This document shows, one piece after another, positions 25,008 through 33,148 of a stretch of DNA of 64,000 nt. Under the pieces are notes generated by a model, which was given only the letters and a program-made list of their open reading frames with translations, was not told where the DNA came from and searched no databases. The translations under genes and the position numbers were made by a program. Within the stretch, counting starts at the first letter, position 1. Every line of letters begins with the position of its first letter. Source of the stretch: Oscillospiraceae bacterium (GTDB lineage Bacteria > Bacillota > Clostridia > Oscillospirales > Ruminococcaceae). The DNA lies in NCBI GenBank assembly GCA_017415165.1, contig JAFQIY010000035.1, positions 1 to 64,000 of the forward strand, written 5' to 3'.

Positions 25008-25259
25008 ATGATTGAATTCAAATATGATACCCAGCTTCTTATCGAGGGTGAAAATCTCGACGAGGACGCTATCAACGATTATTTCATCGCAAACTTCAAG
25101 GGCGACAGCCTGCTTGCGGTTGGGGATGAGGAGCTTATCAAAATCCATTATCACACAAACGAACCCTGGAAGGTGCTTGAATACTGCGCATCACTGGGCG
25201 AAATCTTCGACATTGTAGTTGAGGATATGGACAGACAGTCACGGGGACTTAAAGGCTGA
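25008..25259 (+). CDS. stand-alone domain like the C-terminus of FakA/YloV
   Basis: 83 residues; ATG 25008 follows AGGAAGGTG. The pattern YDTQLLIEGENLDEDAINDYF, FKGDSLLAVGDEELIKIHYHTNEPWKVLEY and GEIFDIVVEDMDRQ matches the end of the DAK/FakA (YloV) fatty-acid kinase family, where this small domain follows the kinase part. Here it occurs alone with its own promoter and terminator, so no kinase activity is expected. It may be a paralogous regulatory or binding module. Complete gene, not a fragment, since start, ribosome site and promoter are all present. Confidence 0.8.
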   Translation: MIEFKYDTQLLIEGENLDEDAINDYFIANFKGDSLLAVGDEELIKIHYHTNEPWKVLEYCASLGEIFDIVVEDMDRQSRGLKG

Positions 25260-25269
25260 TAAACATAAA

Positions 25270-25294
25270 ACGGGAAGACACACTGTCTTCCCGT
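25270..25294 (+). terminator. terminator after the FakA-domain gene
   Basis: ACGGGAAGACA (25270-25280) pairs with TGTCTTCCCGT (25284-25294), loop CAC. Confidence 0.8.
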
Positions 25295-25295
25295 A

Positions 25296-25427
25296 AAAAT
25301 GAATAAAGAATAATGAATAGTTAAGGTGTCCGCTTTGCGGACATTTTTAATATCATTGCCGAAGGCAATTCCTTAATTATTCATTATTCAATATTCACTA
25401 TTCATTGTCGAAAAATTTTTTCGACAA
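25296..25427 (-). repeat. family A repeat, copy 3
   Basis: Reverse orientation to copies 1 and 4: AATGAATAAAGAATAATG, then inner hairpins GTCCGCTTTGCGGAC and ATTGCCGAAGGCAAT, then ATTCACTATTCATT and the end hairpin GTCGAAAAA/TTTTTTCGAC. The terminators on both sides share the arm ACGGGAAG. Confidence 0.8.
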
Positions 25428-25430
25428 ACT

Positions 25431-25461
25431 GAAACGGGAAGGTGCTGAACCTTCCCGTTTT
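25431..25461 (-). terminator. terminator of the CE2-like esterase gene
   Basis: AAACGGGAAGGT pairs with ACCTTCCCGTTT, adjacent to the stop at 25464. Its arm matches the terminator on the other side of repeat A3. Confidence 0.75.
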
Positions 25462-25463
25462 TA

Positions 25464-26513
25464 TTATAATACGTTATTTTTAATAAATTCTGTAAGCTCC
25501 TCCGCCATTTCGTTATGCTCGGAAAGTCTGGGGTGTCCCGGAGTTGCCGCACCGTTTCTGCTGAACATATTGTGGTATGCCTTGATACCCATTTCGTTCA
25601 GTTCGTTCTTGATTTCCTCGATAGCGTTATCCCAGTCAGCGTCGTGCATAAGAATTGTTGTTGTCAGCACGAACTTTGCACCGCCGTAATGCTTGTCAAG
25701 GTCACGGACCATCTTTATGTACGCTGTTTTCCACTCGTTTCTGTAAACAGGGTCGGAAATGTTGCGGTCATTCTGGTCGGTTTTTCCGTTGTGCTGGTCG
25801 TTTTGTCCGATTGCGATGATTACAATATCGGGAGTATATCTGCTGAAATCCCAGTTGGTAATATCTCCGCCCTCAGGGAAATAGCAGGTCTTGTCGTAGG
25901 TTGACTCAAGACCGATATAATCAGGCATATGGAAATATCCTGTGCCGTTGAAAAGGGCGATACCGCCCTGACAGATGTTGTGGATTTGCGCATTGATATT
26001 TCGTGCAGTCTGCATCACAAAGCTGTTCCACACGTTGTCAAACTTGCTGTCGTGCCCCTCAGGGTCGCACTGTGCAACATAGTCGTATGCCTCGATAACC
26101 TCGCCTGCGCAGACGCTGTCGCCGTAGACTTCGATTTTCCTTTCGGGAAGCGGGTCAGGTGCAATAAATTCGCCGTCCGTCTCAAAAGACTTGACAAACA
26201 GGAACTGGTTGCCTGCGTGACGCTTGTAGATGATAACGTCGTGCACGCCGTCAGCAAGATTTTCAGCAACCGTCAGGGTTACGTCGGTGCAGTTGTTATC
26301 GTGGGAAAGAGGAATACCCTTCATCTCTCCGTCGATTACAACGCCGAGATTAAGGCTTCCCCACACACAGCAGTTGTTGACTGTTACATCAAGCTTCGTG
26401 CCCTTGAATTTCAGGACAGCCTGCGCACCTGCGTGAAAAAGCTTTGTTTCATTTTCGGTCACGTCACGTCTGCCCATCCAGAGTACATTTTTATCATTAT
26501 GCAGAATTTTCAT
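25464..26513 (-). CDS. SGNH esterase, CE2-like (acetyl-xylan/deacetylase type)
   Basis: 349 residues from ATG 26513 (AAAGGA upstream; the ATG at 26534 precedes the ribosome site). The N-terminal about 120 residues form a beta-sandwich; the C-terminal part is an SGNH hydrolase with nucleophile in EVYGDSVCAGE, Gly in CQGGIAL, Asn in IAIGQNDQH and His in GHPRLSEHNEM. The two-domain order is that of carbohydrate esterase family 2, which removes acetyl groups from xylan or other plant polysaccharides. No signal peptide is visible, so it probably acts on imported oligosaccharides. Divergent from the GH9 gene. Confidence 0.85.
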   Translation of the reverse strand: MKILHNDKNVLWMGRRDVTENETKLFHAGAQAVLKFKGTKLDVTVNNCCVWGSLNLGVVIDGEMKGIPLSHDNNCTDVTLTVAENLADGVHDVIIYKRHAGNQFLFVKSFETDGEFIAPDPLPERKIEVYGDSVCAGEVIEAYDYVAQCDPEGHDSKFDNVWNSFVMQTARNINAQIHNICQGGIALFNGTGYFHMPDYIGLESTYDKTCYFPEGGDITNWDFSRYTPDIVIIAIGQNDQHNGKTDQNDRNISDPVYRNEWKTAYIKMVRDLDKHYGGAKFVLTTTILMHDADWDNAIEEIKNELNEMGIKAYHNMFSRNGAATPGHPRLSEHNEMAEELTEFIKNNVL

Positions 26514-26546
26514 ATCAAATTTCCTTTCATTCAATCATTTAGTGTA

Positions 26547-26575
26547 ATTTTACCACAAATAATTCCATTTAGCAA
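26547..26575 (-). promoter_or_regulatory. promoter of the CE2-like gene
   Basis: Minus strand TTGCTA (26575-26570), 17-base spacer, TAAAAT (26552-26547). A TATAAT for the divergent GH9 gene lies at 26642-26647 without a clear -35. Confidence 0.55.
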
Positions 26576-26685
26576 GCAATAATTAATAAAACGTATAAAA
26601 AAGCTATTAAAAAGGTTATTATTTTCTTGCAGAAAATGTTGTATAATTAATATAGAGATTAACTTGAAAGGGGACGCTTATCGGA

Positions 26686-28308
26686 TTGAACAGGAAAATA
26701 TTTGTAAACCAAATCGGTTATATCAGCAATCAGGTCAAAACAGCCGTTTATACCGGTACTGCTGACTCATTTCAGATTGTAAACGCAAAAACAGGCAGAA
26801 CTATGTTCTCGGGGCTTCTCCGTACCACTGTTTACGACAAGGCTTCGGGCGATACAGTTTCACTCATTGATTTCTCCACATTCAATATGTGCGGAAAGTA
26901 TTACATAAAAATCGGACTGAAAAAGTCTGCACCGTTTGTTATTTCCGACAACCCATACAGCGGGGTCAAAAAGGGTCTGCTCAAAGGTCTTTATTACAAC
27001 CGCTGTTCTGCACTCGACAGGCGCTTTGCGGGGGACTATGCCCACAAGGCTTGTCACACTGACCTTGTACCGCTTTTTGAAAACCCGTCGAAAAAGCTTG
27101 ACGTAAGCGGCGGCTGGCACGACTCAGGCGGCTACGGAAAATTCTCCGTCTGCACAAGTGTTACGCTGGGACACCTGCTCTACGCTTACATATTTTTCCC
27201 TGAAAGCTTTGCTGAGGAAACAGGTATTCCTGAGTCAGGAAACGGTATTCCCGATATTCTGAATGAATGTCGTGTGGGGCTTGAATGGCTGCTGAAAATG
27301 CAAGCGCGTGACGGCGGCATATACCACAAGGTTGTATGGCAATGCCCTCCTGAGCCTGTTATGCCTGAGGACGACTATACAGAACACTACATTTTCGCAA
27401 AATCACATCAGGCAACAGCTTGTGCCTGTGCTGTATTTTCTCTTGCTTCAAGAGTTTACGGCAGTATTGACAAGGCTTTTGCCGATAAGCTTCACGAAGC
27501 TTCCATCAATGCGTGGATATGGCTTATGAACAACCCGAAATATGAACCGTTCGAAACACCTCCGACGATTACTCTCAATGCCGCAGGTGACTTCTACGAC
27601 AACAACTTCAATGACGAGCTTTTCTGGGCGGTCTGCGAGCTTTACGAAACAACGGGCGATGATGCCTTCCACGAAAAAATAGCTGAGCTTTGCACTGCGG
27701 TTGACGGAACAGGCTTCGTAAACCGTGAAGTCAGCGGCTTCGGCACGGCGGCTTACCTTTTCGGCTCTCATCCGCGTAAAAAGAGCGTTGAGCAGACTCT
27801 TCACCTGCGGCTCAGGATAAAGGCTGACAACCTGTACGGCTTAAGCAGGAAAAGCGGCTACAAAACAGCAAAATCCGCTGACGACTACACACGGGGAAGC
27901 AATATGTATTCTATGACGGACAGCATTGCTCTCATTCTTGCGTATAAAATTTTCGGCTGTGAGGAATACCTTGATACAGTCTGCGAGCAGTGGAACTACA
28001 TTCTCGGTATGAACCCTATGGGCGTATGCTATGTGACAGGCTTCGGAAGCAATTCTGTAAAAAATCCGCATCACCGTCCGTCAGAAGCGGACGACGTTGA
28101 AGAACCTGTTCCCGGACTTCTCGTGTGCGGTCCGAGCAAGCTTGTTCAGGATGACTTTACTCAGTGGAATATTCCTGAGGAAGCCGCACCTGCAAAGTGT
28201 TACTACGATATCGTGCACAGCTACACAACCAACGAGCCTACCATTTACACCAACTCGGCGGCGGTTTTTGTGGCGGGATATCTTGACTCTTTGTCCGATA
28301 TGAGTTAA
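26686..28308 (+). CDS. glycoside hydrolase family 9, no signal peptide
   Basis: 540 residues. TTG start at 26686, 12 bases after GAAAGGGG. The N-terminal about 85 residues form an Ig-like domain of the CelD_N type (KIFVNQIGYISNQVKTAVY), followed by the (alpha/alpha)6 GH9 domain. The catalytic aspartate region is WHDSGGYGKFSV (the usual DAGD is varied), with NPMGVCYVTGFG, HHRPSEAD and the acid glutamate in TTNEPTIYTNSAA near the end. GH9 enzymes cut beta-1,4-glucan or chito-oligomers. Absence of a signal peptide suggests cytoplasmic action on imported oligosaccharides. Operon with the SGNH lipoprotein, 39 bases apart. Confidence 0.88.
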   Translation: MNRKIFVNQIGYISNQVKTAVYTGTADSFQIVNAKTGRTMFSGLLRTTVYDKASGDTVSLIDFSTFNMCGKYYIKIGLKKSAPFVISDNPYSGVKKGLLKGLYYNRCSALDRRFAGDYAHKACHTDLVPLFENPSKKLDVSGGWHDSGGYGKFSVCTSVTLGHLLYAYIFFPESFAEETGIPESGNGIPDILNECRVGLEWLLKMQARDGGIYHKVVWQCPPEPVMPEDDYTEHYIFAKSHQATACACAVFSLASRVYGSIDKAFADKLHEASINAWIWLMNNPKYEPFETPPTITLNAAGDFYDNNFNDELFWAVCELYETTGDDAFHEKIAELCTAVDGTGFVNREVSGFGTAAYLFGSHPRKKSVEQTLHLRLRIKADNLYGLSRKSGYKTAKSADDYTRGSNMYSMTDSIALILAYKIFGCEEYLDTVCEQWNYILGMNPMGVCYVTGFGSNSVKNPHHRPSEADDVEEPVPGLLVCGPSKLVQDDFTQWNIPEEAAPAKCYYDIVHSYTTNEPTIYTNSAAVFVAGYLDSLSDMS

Positions 28309-28347
28309 AATTATAAAGCGTTATTATTTTGAAAAGGATTGATAAAT

Positions 28348-29625
28348 TTGACCAAAAAACATCTTTCGGCAATTGCCGCAATCGCACTCTGCGGTGTAAT
28401 TCTCGCAGGCTGCGGCAATAACGGCACTGCTGAAACTACTGAAACAGCTGCACAGACCACAAGTCCTGACATCGTTACTATGGCTCCCGACCCGAACGAG
28501 GTTGACCCGAGCGTACCTGTAAAGCTTGAAGACGGAATTACTGAAAAAATGTACGGCAGAGCTATTCTCAACGAGGGTAACCTTGCACGTCTTGCGGCTG
28601 CTATGAAAAAGGCACAGAACGGTGAAAAGGTTACTGTAGGCGTAATCGGCGGCTCTATCACACAGGGCAGCTCCGCTTCAAATCAGAACAACTGCTACGC
28701 TTCACGCTTTAATCAGTGGTGGACAAACAAGTTCCCTGAGGCTGAAATCGGCTTTGTAAACGCAGGTATCGGCGGAACAAACAGCTACCTCGGCGTGCAC
28801 CGTGTCGATGAACAGCTTCTTGCGCACAACCCTGATGTTGTTATCGTGGAATTTTCCGTAAACGACACCGACAAGACAATGAACAAGTATTCCTATGACA
28901 GCCTTGTAAGAAAAATTCTTTCCTACGAAACCAATCCTGCGGTTATGCTTCTTTTCACGACTCAGGAAAACGGCACAAGCCTTCAGGACGTGCACAAGGA
29001 AATCGGTGCGGCATACGACCTGCCGATGATAAGCTACCGTGAGGTTGTTTACCCCGAGGTTGCGGCAGGAACTCTCGACTGGAAGCTTATTTCCCCTGAC
29101 AACATTCACCCTAACGATGCGGGACACGACATCATCGGTCAGATTGTTGACCGTTACCTTAATGAGGTTTACGACAAGCTTGATACAATTACCGAAGAAC
29201 CAACTGCTTTCGCTGCTGAGGGTTACACAAACGACTACTTCAAGAACGCTGAGATGCTCAGTGCTGCTGATATTACAGCGACATCTTCCGAGGGCTTTGA
29301 AGCAATCGAAAACGGCTTCTATCACCAGTTCCCGAACAACTGGAAAACCGAAGCAGGCGGCACGATGACATTTGATGTTGAGTGCCAGAACTTCGGCGTA
29401 TTCTTCCTTTGCACAACCGACGGCAAGAGCGGCACTTACGAGGTTTACGTTGACGGTGAACGCAAGGGCAAGCTTGAAGCTGACTTCACAGGCGGATGGG
29501 GTACTTACGGCAACACCAAGCAGATTGTTCTTGCTAAGGAAACCGCAAAACACACTATCGAAATCAAGCCTGCTGAGGGCAGCGAGGACAAGGGTATTAC
29601 AATCCTTGGACTTATGGTTTCATAA
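28348..29625 (+). CDS. SGNH/GDSL esterase lipoprotein with C-terminal binding domain
   Basis: 425 residues from TTG 28348; AAAAGGA lies at 28332-28338, too close to the in-frame TTG at 28339. Lipobox LAGC with Cys about 22 anchors it outside the cell. After a Thr-rich linker, the SGNH domain has GGSITQGSSA (nucleophile Ser), FVNAGIGGTNS, FSVNDTD and SPDNIHPNDAGH (catalytic Asp/His). The last about 130 residues are a beta-rich module with DVECQNFGVFFL and GGWGTYG, likely carbohydrate-binding. A paralogue lies at 54153-55406. Probably deacetylates plant cell-wall polysaccharide at the surface. Confidence 0.87.
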   Translation: MTKKHLSAIAAIALCGVILAGCGNNGTAETTETAAQTTSPDIVTMAPDPNEVDPSVPVKLEDGITEKMYGRAILNEGNLARLAAAMKKAQNGEKVTVGVIGGSITQGSSASNQNNCYASRFNQWWTNKFPEAEIGFVNAGIGGTNSYLGVHRVDEQLLAHNPDVVIVEFSVNDTDKTMNKYSYDSLVRKILSYETNPAVMLLFTTQENGTSLQDVHKEIGAAYDLPMISYREVVYPEVAAGTLDWKLISPDNIHPNDAGHDIIGQIVDRYLNEVYDKLDTITEEPTAFAAEGYTNDYFKNAEMLSAADITATSSEGFEAIENGFYHQFPNNWKTEAGGTMTFDVECQNFGVFFLCTTDGKSGTYEVYVDGERKGKLEADFTGGWGTYGNTKQIVLAKETAKHTIEIKPAEGSEDKGITILGLMVS

Positions 29626-29640
29626 TAGGATAAACATTCA

Positions 29641-29666
29641 GCCCGTGAGGAAATTTCCCCACGGGC
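29641..29666 (+). terminator. terminator after the SGNH lipoprotein gene
   Basis: GCCCGTG...CACGGGC stem followed by TTTGTTT. Almost the same hairpin recurs at 29852-29876 on the other side of repeat A4. Confidence 0.75.
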
Positions 29667-29671
29667 TTTGT

Positions 29672-29850
29672 TTGTCGAAAAAGTCTTTTCGACAATGAAT
29701 AGTGAATATTGAATAATGAATAATGAATAACTATGGAATTGCCTTCGGCAATAATATTAAAAATGTCCGCAAAGCGGACACCTTAACTATTCATTATTCT
29801 TTATTCATTATTCATTTTTTCATTAGCCTGTCGAGTTTATCGGCAGGCTA
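29672..29850 (+). repeat. family A repeat, copy 4 (full length)
   Basis: Starts with hairpin GTCGAAAAAG/CTTTTCGAC, then AATGAATAGTGAATATTG, inner hairpins, ATTATTCTTTATTCATT, and ends with hairpin AGCCTGTCGA/TCGGCAGGCT (29825-29849). About 179 bp, bracketed by two near-identical terminator hairpins in direct orientation. Confidence 0.85.
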
Positions 29851-29851
29851 A

Positions 29852-29876
29852 GCCCGTGAGGTTTTCCCCACGGGCT
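29852..29876. terminator. second copy of the terminator hairpin, near the cadA end
   Basis: GCCCGTGAGG-TTTT-CCCCACGGGC, differing from 29641-29666 mainly in the loop. On the minus strand it may end the cadA operon. Confidence 0.6.
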
Positions 29877-29885
29877 TTGTTATGC

Positions 29886-31970
29886 TTATTGTATTTTCCT
29901 TGCACGCATTGCGTTTGCAACGGCAATCAGGCAGACCCCCACGTCAGCGAAAACAGCCGCCCACATTGTTGCGAGTCCCAATGCCGAAAGCACCAGCACC
30001 GCCGCTTTTACTGCAAGGGAGAACACAATGTTCTGAACGACTATTCCCTTTGTTTTTCGGGAAATCCTTATTGCAGTCATAAGCTTTGACGGTTCATCGG
30101 TCATTATTACTGCGTCCGCTGCTTCTATTGCCGCATCTGAGCCGATACCGCCCATTGCGACGCCTGCGTCCGCACGCATAAGCACGGGGGCATCATTTAT
30201 TCCGTCGCCAACAAAAACTGTTTTCTTCTTTTGGTGAGACGCACTGATAATTTCTTCGATTTCTGCAACCTTGCCGTCAGGAAGAAGCTCAGCGTGCCAT
30301 TCGTCAACACCAAGCTTTTCAGCTGTGATTTCAGCGGCGGACCTTCTGTCTCCCGTGAGCATTACCGTTTTTATTCCTGCATTTTTAAGCTCGGCAACCG
30401 CCTTTTCAGCGTCAGGCTTCACGCTGTCGGAAATTTCTATCACACCTGCATAAGTGCCGTTTTCAGCAACGTAAATAAGCGTACCTGCGGACTTGATTTC
30501 GGGTATGCTTCTGACGCCCTGTTCTTCAAGAAGAAGCCTGTTGCCTGCAAGAATTGTTCTGCCGTCAGCAGCTGCACAAACTCCTCTGCCTGCAATTTCA
30601 GTTATTTCAGCCTTGACGGGTGTGCCGCTGAATTTGCGCATTACAGCCATTGCGGCAGGATGTGTTGAAGCCTGCTCGGCAATTGCCGCAAGGGAAAAAA
30701 GCTGTTCTTCGGTGCATTTTTCGGAAATAACTTTTGTTACCTCAAAGCTTCCGTCGGTAAGTGTACCCGTCTTGTCAAAAACAACCGTGCCGCACTCGGC
30801 AAGCTGTTCCATTGCAATGCCGCCCTTGATGAGGATACCTCTTGCGGAAGCGCCGCCGATGCCGCCGAAAAAGCTGAGGGGCACGGAGATTACAAGTGCG
30901 CAGGGGCAGGATACAACAAGGAAGTTAAGTGCATTGTAGACGTACTGAGAGCTGAAGCCGCTGACTAAAATCGGCACAACCGCAAGAAGCACTGCCGCTA
31001 TTACAACGCAGGGGGTATACCAGCGTGCAAAGCGTGTGATGAACTGCTCGGATTTTGCTTTTTTCGCAGAAGCATTTTCAACCAGCTCCAGAATTTTTGT
31101 AACCGTTGACTCGCCGAATTCCTTTTCTACTCTTGCTTCGATAAGTCCTGTCAGGTTTACACAGCCGCTCATAAGGCTGTCACCCTCGTTTGCTTCACGG
31201 GGCACGCTCTCGCCTGTCAGCGCAGATGTATCAACGGTTGTTTTTCCCAATGTTACAACGCAGTCAAGCGGCACTTTTTCTCCAGGCTTCACGACAATTA
31301 TATCACCCACATTCACAAGCTCAGGGGCAACCTGCTCGATTGTGTCGCCGTGCTTCACGTTTGCAACGTCGGGACGGATATCCATAAGTGAAGCGATACT
31401 GTTTCGGGAGCGGCGTACTGCAAGGCTCTGAAACATTTCACCAAGCTGATACAAAATCATTACCACAACGCCCTCGTGGTATTCACCTATACAGAAAGCG
31501 CCTACGGTTGCCGCCGTCATAAGAAAACACTCGTCAAAAGGTCTGCCCTTGATGATGTTTTTTCCTGCGGTAACAAGGACGTCAAGTCCGACGATGAAAT
31601 AGGACGCGAGGAAAATCCAAAGGGAATAATCGCTGTCGTGCAAAACGAGTCCGATGATAAAAATTACCACGGAAGCGATGATTTTTGCCACATCCCTTTT
31701 TATATCGGAGGAGTCCTCGCCGTGGTCGTGACTGTGAGAATTCCCCTGCTCCGAAAGGACAACCTCAACGTCAGGCTCAAGCTCGGCGGTGATTTTCTTC
31801 ACCTCACGGATTACCGCTTCGTCGCTGCCGTCGGCAATTTCAAGACCCAGCTTCTTAGCCATAAAATTCATTTCGGCTGTTTTTACAAAAGGATTTTTCT
31901 CGCTTGCCGCACGGATTTTCTCGGCACAATTTGCGCAGTCGAGACCCTTCATATATAATGTAATCTTCAT
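29886..31970 (-). CDS. cadA: heavy-metal translocating P-type ATPase (Cd/Zn/Pb type)
   Basis: 694 residues. N-terminal metal-binding domain with GLDCANCAEKI (Cys13/Cys16), a His/Asp linker (HSHDHGEDSSD), and P1B ATPase helices with the ion-binding VVSCPCALVIS. Phosphorylation site is DKTGTLTDG, hinge GDGINDAPVL, actuator TGES. CPC together with the His-rich linker fits Zn/Cd/Pb export. ATG 31970 follows GAGGAG. Third gene of an arsR-methyltransferase-ATPase operon, so expression should rise with metal stress. Membrane protein that pumps divalent metal out of the cell. Confidence 0.93.
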   Translation of the reverse strand: MKITLYMKGLDCANCAEKIRAASEKNPFVKTAEMNFMAKKLGLEIADGSDEAVIREVKKITAELEPDVEVVLSEQGNSHSHDHGEDSSDIKRDVAKIIASVVIFIIGLVLHDSDYSLWIFLASYFIVGLDVLVTAGKNIIKGRPFDECFLMTAATVGAFCIGEYHEGVVVMILYQLGEMFQSLAVRRSRNSIASLMDIRPDVANVKHGDTIEQVAPELVNVGDIIVVKPGEKVPLDCVVTLGKTTVDTSALTGESVPREANEGDSLMSGCVNLTGLIEARVEKEFGESTVTKILELVENASAKKAKSEQFITRFARWYTPCVVIAAVLLAVVPILVSGFSSQYVYNALNFLVVSCPCALVISVPLSFFGGIGGASARGILIKGGIAMEQLAECGTVVFDKTGTLTDGSFEVTKVISEKCTEEQLFSLAAIAEQASTHPAAMAVMRKFSGTPVKAEITEIAGRGVCAAADGRTILAGNRLLLEEQGVRSIPEIKSAGTLIYVAENGTYAGVIEISDSVKPDAEKAVAELKNAGIKTVMLTGDRRSAAEITAEKLGVDEWHAELLPDGKVAEIEEIISASHQKKKTVFVGDGINDAPVLMRADAGVAMGGIGSDAAIEAADAVIMTDEPSKLMTAIRISRKTKGIVVQNIVFSLAVKAAVLVLSALGLATMWAAVFADVGVCLIAVANAMRARKIQ

Positions 31971-31981
31971 AACGTTACTCC

Positions 31982-32584
31982 TCAGATTTTTTTCATAACA
32001 CCGAATGCCAGCGGAATAATTCCGTCAACAAACGTAACCTTGACGGGTCCGAGACCGCAGCCGTTGAGCATTCTGCTGTAGCTTTCTGCTGTAAAATCGG
32101 AAGCGGGGTTGAAGCCGAATTTCTTGTAAAAATTTATCAGCGCCTTTGTACCTGCACCCTTATGCACAAAGGTCGGAAGAATAAGCTTGCCGCCCTTTTT
32201 CGTTACACGGTAAAGTTCCTTCACCGCTTCTTCGGGGCTATCGATAAGGTGCAGCACATTTCCTGCCATAACGATATCGTAGGTTTCGTCCTCATCGGAC
32301 ATATGGAATATGTCACGCTCCTCAAAGGTGATATTCTTTATACCAAGCCTTGCACACTTTTTTCTCGCCTGCTCAAGCATTGCAAGGGAAAAATCCGTGC
32401 AGACAACGCTTTCAGCCTTTTTGGCGGCGGTAATTGAAAGCTCGCCCGTGCCTGCCGCACAGTCAAGTACCTTTGCCCCCTCAGGTACAATCTGCCTTAC
32501 CCCACGAAGCATTGACCTGTAAACCTTGCCGTTAAGCGACTCGGTAATATCGTAAATTCCTGCTACTTTATCCCAGAAACTCAT
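31982..32584 (-). CDS. class I SAM-dependent methyltransferase
   Basis: 200 residues. SAM-binding motif I VLDCAAGTGELS (about 38-49), motif II TDFSLAMLEQA, and motif MAGNVLHLID in the fourth strand. UbiE-like in fold. It lies 12 bases after the regulator arsR (32597) and 11 bases before cadA (31970), so it belongs to the metal operon. The substrate is unknown; it lacks the cysteine set expected of arsenite methyltransferase. It may modify a lipid, quinone or metal ligand. Confidence 0.85.
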   Translation of the reverse strand: MSFWDKVAGIYDITESLNGKVYRSMLRGVRQIVPEGAKVLDCAAGTGELSITAAKKAESVVCTDFSLAMLEQARKKCARLGIKNITFEERDIFHMSDEDETYDIVMAGNVLHLIDSPEEAVKELYRVTKKGGKLILPTFVHKGAGTKALINFYKKFGFNPASDFTAESYSRMLNGCGLGPVKVTFVDGIIPLAFGVMKKI

Positions 32585-32596
32585 TGTTATCTCTCC

Positions 32597-32956
32597 TTAC
32601 TCCATAACGTGTTCAAAAGCCTGATTGAAAATCGTTTTTATATGTGCGTCAGCAAGGGAGTAGAACACGGTTTTTCCTTCACGGCGGTACTTTACGAGCC
32701 TCGCCTGTTTCAGCACTCTCAGCTGATGGGAAATTGCGGACTGGGTCATTCCAAGCACCTCGGCAATTCCGCAGACGCACATTTCACTTTCAAACAGTGC
32801 GCAGATTATTCTTACTCTTGTGGAGTCCCCGAAAACCTTGAACAATTCCGCAACATCGTACAGGATTTCCTCATCGGGAAGATTTCCTGCAACTTTTTCT
32901 ACTGTCAATGTATGTGCCTCACAGCAAGCCTCGTGTGTATCGTGGTTGTGTTCCAT
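32597..32956 (-). CDS. ArsR/SmtB family metal-sensing repressor
   Basis: 119 residues. A His/Cys-rich N-terminus (HNHDTHEACCEAH) is a likely metal ligand set. The winged helix has SEMCVCGIAEVLGMTQSAISHQLRVLKQ, where CVC in the alpha-3 helix is the classic sensor site of CadC/ArsR members, followed by the wing YRREGKTVFYSL. It is first in an operon with cadA. A perfect inverted repeat at the promoter fits its operator. Metal binding should release the repressor and derepress the pump. Confidence 0.92.
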   Translation of the reverse strand: MEHNHDTHEACCEAHTLTVEKVAGNLPDEEILYDVAELFKVFGDSTRVRIICALFESEMCVCGIAEVLGMTQSAISHQLRVLKQARLVKYRREGKTVFYSLADAHIKTIFNQAFEHVME

Positions 32957-32979
32957 AATTTATCTTACCTTTCATTTTA

Positions 32980-33009
32980 ACATATGAGCCATTGTTCATA
33001 TGTATTATA
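32980..33009 (-). promoter_or_regulatory. promoter/operator of the arsR-cadA operon
   Basis: Perfect inverted repeat ACATATGA-8-TCATATGT (32980-32987 and 32996-33003), abutting a minus-strand TATAAT (33009-33004). The ATATGAAC/GCTCATAT layout resembles CadC/SmtB operators. Confidence 0.8.
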
Positions 33010-33090
33010 ATTCATTTGTCTGCACAGTAATACATACAAATAGTAAAGAAATTGTGTACAGAGTGTAAAAAGCTGTTTTATTTAAATATA

Positions 33091-33119
33091 TTGAAATAAA
33101 TATATGTTATTATTATAAT
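33091..33119 (+). promoter_or_regulatory. promoter of the CPBP-TadA operon
   Basis: TTGAAA (33091-33096), 17-base spacer, TATAAT (33114-33119). Confidence 0.7.
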
Positions 33120-33148
33120 GATAAATTCTGCACGGGAGGTGATTTGAC

